A stretch of DNA of 64,000 nt from Lepidodermella squamata (Eukaryota; Gastrotricha), in the NCBI GenBank assembly GCA_047495785.1, contig JBLDXI010000013.1, positions 1,426,001-1,490,000 of the forward strand. The letters are read 5' to 3'. Shown here in pieces: positions 59,875 through 64,000 of the stretch. A model generated the notes under the pieces. That model saw only the letters and a list, made by a program, of their open reading frames with translations. It ran no database searches and was not told the origin of the DNA. A program made the translations under genes and the position numbers. How positions within the stretch are numbered: the stretch's first letter is position 1; every line of letters begins with the position of its first letter.

Positions 59875-60635
59875 CGCCAATCTGGCAGTCGAAATCTATC
59901 AATTAAAACATGTGGGATCAAAATAATAATTAAATAAATAGACAAGAAATAGAAGGGAAAAGGCAGCTCGGCTGGAAATTGGCAGCTGAGCAGAAACGTG
60001 TTTAGCAGAGTACTTTTTAAGCATAGAGGGCAAAAGTGAATGTGTATCTCCTTAGGTAGAACTAGCCTGAAGTTCCATTCATAATGTAACCCTCTTATCC
60101 ATAACACCTGGCCAGCAATTTAAAAAAATACGGTAGGGCAAATATTCAGCACCGTGGCAAACCTGATACGCTTGCTTTACGTGGGTCCGAAGCAAAATGA
60201 GAATTCAGAAGAGTTCAATGAGCCAACGCAGGGTGAGGGAGGAGAGAAGGATGATCTTACTATAGTTAGTGGTTAGTACTGGATTGGACATTGGTTAGTA
60301 GTAAGACTTTTTTGTCTTCAAAGGTAATTTTATGACTGTGATCATCGTTAAACATCGTTATTCGTTAGCCGCTAGGCACGCGATGGGCGAGGAGCGGGAG
60401 TGGCGCAACAACATCTATAATGCGCCGAGTCAGGTTATAGTTAGCTTCTACTGATAACTGCTGACTGCTGAAATTGAGCGCTCAAAGATACTCACTTAAC
60501 AAGCGCCTGCACTCAAGACTCACAGCTCTACAAACATTATTTCTTCAAGATAATGCTTAGATCTCAAAGAGCCAGATTAAAGATTGATCAAAGTATTAAG
60601 CGGAACTGATTACCCAAGTCCCTTTCAAAATTCAT
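59875..60635. other. Intergenic region
   Basis: About 760 bp between the Ly6 promoter side and the hAT remnant. I see no coding or repeat structure I can support. Confidence 0.5.
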
Positions 60636-61319
60636 TCAAGCGTTGACTTCCTTTTCATACTCATCTTTCGTCAGAAAAACGGCACGACTTTTCAAACGAT
60701 TCTTAGCAAAGTCATCGATTAATGTTTCGATATCAATTGAATCTGTAATTTCACGTTCGATAGAAATTATCGCTAGGCTATTGAGGAATTCCTGCCCCAA
60801 TTGAGACCTAAGATAAGTTTTCAATAGCTTGAGGCGCGAAAAGCTGCGCTCGTTGCCAGCAGTGGTGACAGGTAGAGTAAAATAGAGTAAAATAGGCGAC
60901 AAGCAGCAAGAAGATAGGGAAAACTATCGACAATATTTTGTTTCTAAAATTGTCGCAGCGATCTTGGCTGGACCATTTACGCCCGAAAGTCGAGAAAAAA
61001 ACACTGCTACCTCATCGACCAACTCTTCATTAAAATCGCGCGAGTAAACTATGTGATAAACTCTCGAGTTGCTTAACGATGTGGTATGCAATTAAGGCTA
61101 TCGTCCCACAAGAATTTGAAATTGTCGACGACACCCACGAGGCCTCTCAGGCGAATCTTGGTTTGTTCTACTAGCAACTCGAGTTTCGATCAGATCTCTG
61201 TTTTGAAGTGGCTCACAGAAGCGCCGCTTTCTGAAGGCAATCGCTATCCCCAGCTGTCTTGCAAGCTCGAACCAGCGCAGAATGAAATCGGAAGCCCTCG
61301 AGTCGAAGATATCAATCAA
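60636..61319 (-). mobile_element. hAT-family transposase remnant (ZMYM1-like)
   Basis: Minus strand. The frame at 60636-60902 carries the hAT C-terminal dimerisation signature (LPVTTAGNERSFSRLKLLKT, YLRSQLGQEFLNSLAIISIE). Upstream at 61098-61319 another frame has ARQLGIAIAFRKRRFCEPLQ, similar to the segment before the end domain in ZMYM1-like hAT proteins. The two parts are in different frames, the catalytic core is missing or broken, and no terminal repeats or 8-bp duplications were found. A dead partial copy. Confidence 0.7.
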
Positions 61320-62574
61320 GTAGAAATCGCAATTTTAAATTGCAGCCTTAAGATGCTGCATAACACTGACCAGGTCAGCTATGGTAGAAGCAGTAGCCGA
61401 CTCCTGAAAACTCCAGATTAGGGAAAGTAGGTCCAAATATTGAAGCATTTCCAAGTTAGTCCCTGGGACGATGCTTTACACGAGTATTGTGGCACAATTC
61501 AGTACGTAACTACATTGAAAAATATAATATGGATCTAATAAAACAATTTCTCTGAGTTCCGAATTGGACAACGTAGGCAGCTCGACGCGTGAGTTTGGAC
61601 TACTTCATTCTTCATTCTTCAATTGCCAGACGAAGTCCGTTACGAAATTTGTGCCACGGTGTAGAGAGGAGAGAGAGGAAGGATAAGCAAAAGCATGGAA
61701 CACATTCAGTCTCTGGTCTCTGGTCTTGAAAGAAACCTTTGAGCCCGCATCTCAGACCTAACGAAATCTCAGATCTCAAAAAAAAATTTTTGATCCTACT
61801 CCTCAAAAAGCGCAGACAGATTATTTAAAATTGTCAAGGTGATCAATGCAATAAACTAAAATTAAAAAATTGTAATAGCCTTTTATATTACAATAAATGA
61901 AAGTAGAATTAATAATTTATTGCCTAATTTTACGCGGCATGCTTTAAGGATATTTTCGCGGGCCCCTAGTCGAAAAGTTTGGAACTTCTTACAAAGATCT
62001 TACAAAGACCTTACTAATCAACCTTACTAGGATCTTTATAGAGATTTCAAAGACCTCTATAAGATCTTGCAACATGGAGTGAAACGGGGGAATCGATTTG
62101 AAATGGCTAGAAAATGATCGGAAATGCTCTCCTGACATCCCAGGGGCATGCGTTCCGAGAAAGACAGGATAACCTCATGCGCAGTTGGAAAATGGAGAAA
62201 TCCACCTTAATGACACTTTTAAGCAAAAGCTTTGATTTTCCCACTTCGTCACTCTTTATGAACGCTCTTAATAACGGTTACGAATACGTATTAATTCCAA
62301 CCCCTTTTCAGGAAAACCCCTATTTCTAAAGCTCCTTTCAAACGCGGGCAGCTCCATGAACAGCGACTGGAGCGCTACACTGATAATGCCTCCGTGATTT
62401 TAGGCTCCAGTAAGAGCGGAGCTGGTAAATGCTTCCGAATGCTTTTACTGTGCTGCATTTTAGGAATTAGGAAATCATATTATAATTTTTGATTGGTTTT
62501 GAGGCCTGTGATTCTGGCAAATTCTGACATTATTGCATTATGGCGGAGTCTTAATGAGAAGCTTGGTCAAATGA
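61320..62574. other. Intergenic region
   Basis: About 1.25 kb. Short imperfect repeats of TACAAAGATCT type occur near 61990-62070. No host gene is supported. Confidence 0.5.
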
Positions 62575-63415
62575 TTGGCATTCTTTCAGTGGTACGGGGT
62601 ACGGGTTAGGCTTTATGCATACGGCTTCATGCACTTGCCTGCCATTCCTGAGCGTATGGCAATGCTTGGCGTGCCCCAGGCATGCGACAGCTGTTGCGCC
62701 TCGCTGAAGTCGTGGATACCTCCACCGCTGCCGGCGCCCAAGCTTTGCTACCACAATTTGTACCTTACGCCTCTTCTTTTCCTCAACCTTACGATCAGTC
62801 GTCGCTTGGCCTTAACGATGATGTAACGATGCAGATTTTTCCCTTGGCTTGCCTAGTACCTACCACCGTCCTGCAGCGGATTACCCACGTGTCGACATTT
62901 TTGTTGAGCACGCTCCTATGTGCCGCCGGCCCCGGTCGCGACACCTGCGCTACTGCGCGCCGCCGGGCGCAAAATACAGCAATCAAGCGCGCGGTGCGCC
63001 GCGGCAATATTTCGAGACTTCTTACCACATCTTCGAGTAAATTACAAACTTAAGAGAATTGGTTGGTTTTATTAGGATTAATTTCTTTCAGCTTTATCTC
63101 GAGCACTTTTATGGCTCGCTCACGCGGTATAAAACGCGCTCGTTGTCGCCGGCTCACGGTGTTGGCGTGCGTGAAAAGTTCGAGAAAGACCAACTGGTCG
63201 ACTACAACACGGCTGCAACTGCTGATCCCAACATCCCAATCGCATTTTCGATGGCTATGATGGGCAACTTGAAAAGTTGGCTGATGTTGTCCGAGCTGGG
63301 AGGGTTTTCGAAATGTTGGAAAAAGTTCGTTTCTCAGTTGATCGAATTCTCGAGAATTGGGCTTTTTTACAGGATGAGCCTTGGATGTTTCGGAGCCTGT
63401 AACAAGGGCGTATAG
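62575..63415 (+). pseudogene. Unrecognised coding remnant with frame breaks
   Basis: Protein-like segments with animal-type composition appear in succession but in different frames. They are GFMHLPAIPERMAMLGVPQA (about 62625-62684), LLRLAEVVDTSTAAGAQALL and PYASSFPQPYDQSSLGLNDD (62688-62835), then STYHRPAADYPRVDIFVEH (from about 62852) with CAPPGAKYSNQARGAPRQYF up to 63040. After TTTCAG at about 63090 comes an exon with YLEHFYGSLTRYKTRSLSP and FEKDQLVDYNTAATADPN. The switches occur near 62683 and at the TTTTTCCC run near 62838. I do not recognise the family. Either a decaying gene or a real gene with sequence errors. Confidence 0.4.
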
Positions 63416-64000
63416 TCGAGTTTGGACATATTTAAAGGCGCATCCAAAAAGATCCCTTCTTTTTCACGAATATACTTATTGGCGGCAACGTTCACGTTCA
63501 TTTATTCAAAATCAGATTAATAAATCATTTTATTATATCAAGTAAGTTTTTGCGATCGCATCAATTAATAAGCAGTGAATGAGCGCTGAGATGGAAGCAG
63601 CGACTGTAAATCTACACCTTCAGTAGCTTCGCGTACGGATGATCACGCCTACAGACACGCGACAGACGACGGGCAATTTTTTCTTCGGCTCGCTTCACCC
63701 CCACGCATCGTAATCATCCATATAATGAAACCATAAGGACGATAATATATGAAATCTCCACATATGTTTTTGTTAACTTAACTAATAAATGGCTCTCCTA
63801 GCTCGTCATATTAAATTTCTCGCATATATTTCTCATGCTAATGCTGACCAAATGATAAAGCATAGTGGATGAATTTCTCAGAGTTTATCATTTGACAAGT
63901 GTAACCGGAATGCGTTAGCGCTTCGTGTATAATATTAGGAAGCCTTAGTGGATTCTCAAATGTCGATAGGATTGTATTGATTCGAAATCGTGTTGAAAAA
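63416..64000. other. Right end of window
   Basis: AT-rich sequence with no feature I can support. Confidence 0.5.

Noticed and set aside
1-64000. CRISPR array, bacterial operon or rRNA
   Set aside because: The sequence is spliced metazoan DNA; no evenly spaced repeats or rRNA-like sequence were seen.

Overview
This is a eukaryotic, animal nuclear DNA window with spliced genes. Most introns are short (about 45-65 bp) and a few run to several kb. Coding exons are CpG-rich, so there is no obvious CpG depletion. Two outer-dynein-arm genes (ODAD2/ARMC4 and SPAG1), a Milton/TRAK kinesin adaptor, villin with headpiece, DIP2, Ly6-type proteins and an alpha-1,3-fucosyltransferase point to a small invertebrate with motile axonemes. 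Several lineages (flatworm, tardigrade, gastrotrich and others) would fit, and I cannot name the species. Exon boundaries below were derived by hand, checking that intron phases stay in register and that the protein matches the remembered family pattern.

Layout, left half. Positions 30-8321 hold the 3' part of Milton/TRAK (+), with a possible alternative first exon at 4682. Villin is at 10522-13399 (+). A minus-strand group of secretory-pathway genes follows: a Ly6-like protein (13803-14295), a 12-cysteine secreted protein (14781-15277) and a GT10 fucosyltransferase (16087-17612). A small coiled-coil plus-strand gene at 18503-18956 converges on, and overlaps, the end of DIP2 (18924-28693, minus). 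From a divergent 1.45-kb intergenic region start ODAD2 (30150-34791) and, 247 bp behind it, SPAG1 (35039-38314). Both are needed for axonemal dynein.

Layout, right half. Positions 38.5-42.4 kb are an island of mobile-element remains: a degenerate Ty3/gypsy element, a pogo-type MITE with TA duplications, and an inverted-repeat element enclosing a tRNA-like segment. Next comes a protein kinase fused to 14 ankyrin repeats (42454-47732), then a frame-broken RBM26/27-like relic (48245-49593). A large gene at 51275-58740 joins an Rab-effector FYVE-type domain to two I-set Ig domains; its introns hold a Penelope-like GIY-YIG fragment between 129-bp inverted arms and other foldback repeats. The window ends with a second Ly6 protein (59316-59874), a hAT transposase remnant (60636-61319) and an unrecognised, frame-disrupted coding remnant (62575-63415).

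The points most worth a second look are the two unusual domain fusions, the tight ODAD2-SPAG1 tandem with an AG acceptor just before the second start codon, two introns without a GT donor, the GIY-YIG element with hammerhead-like arms, and the phase-matched alternative first exon of Milton.
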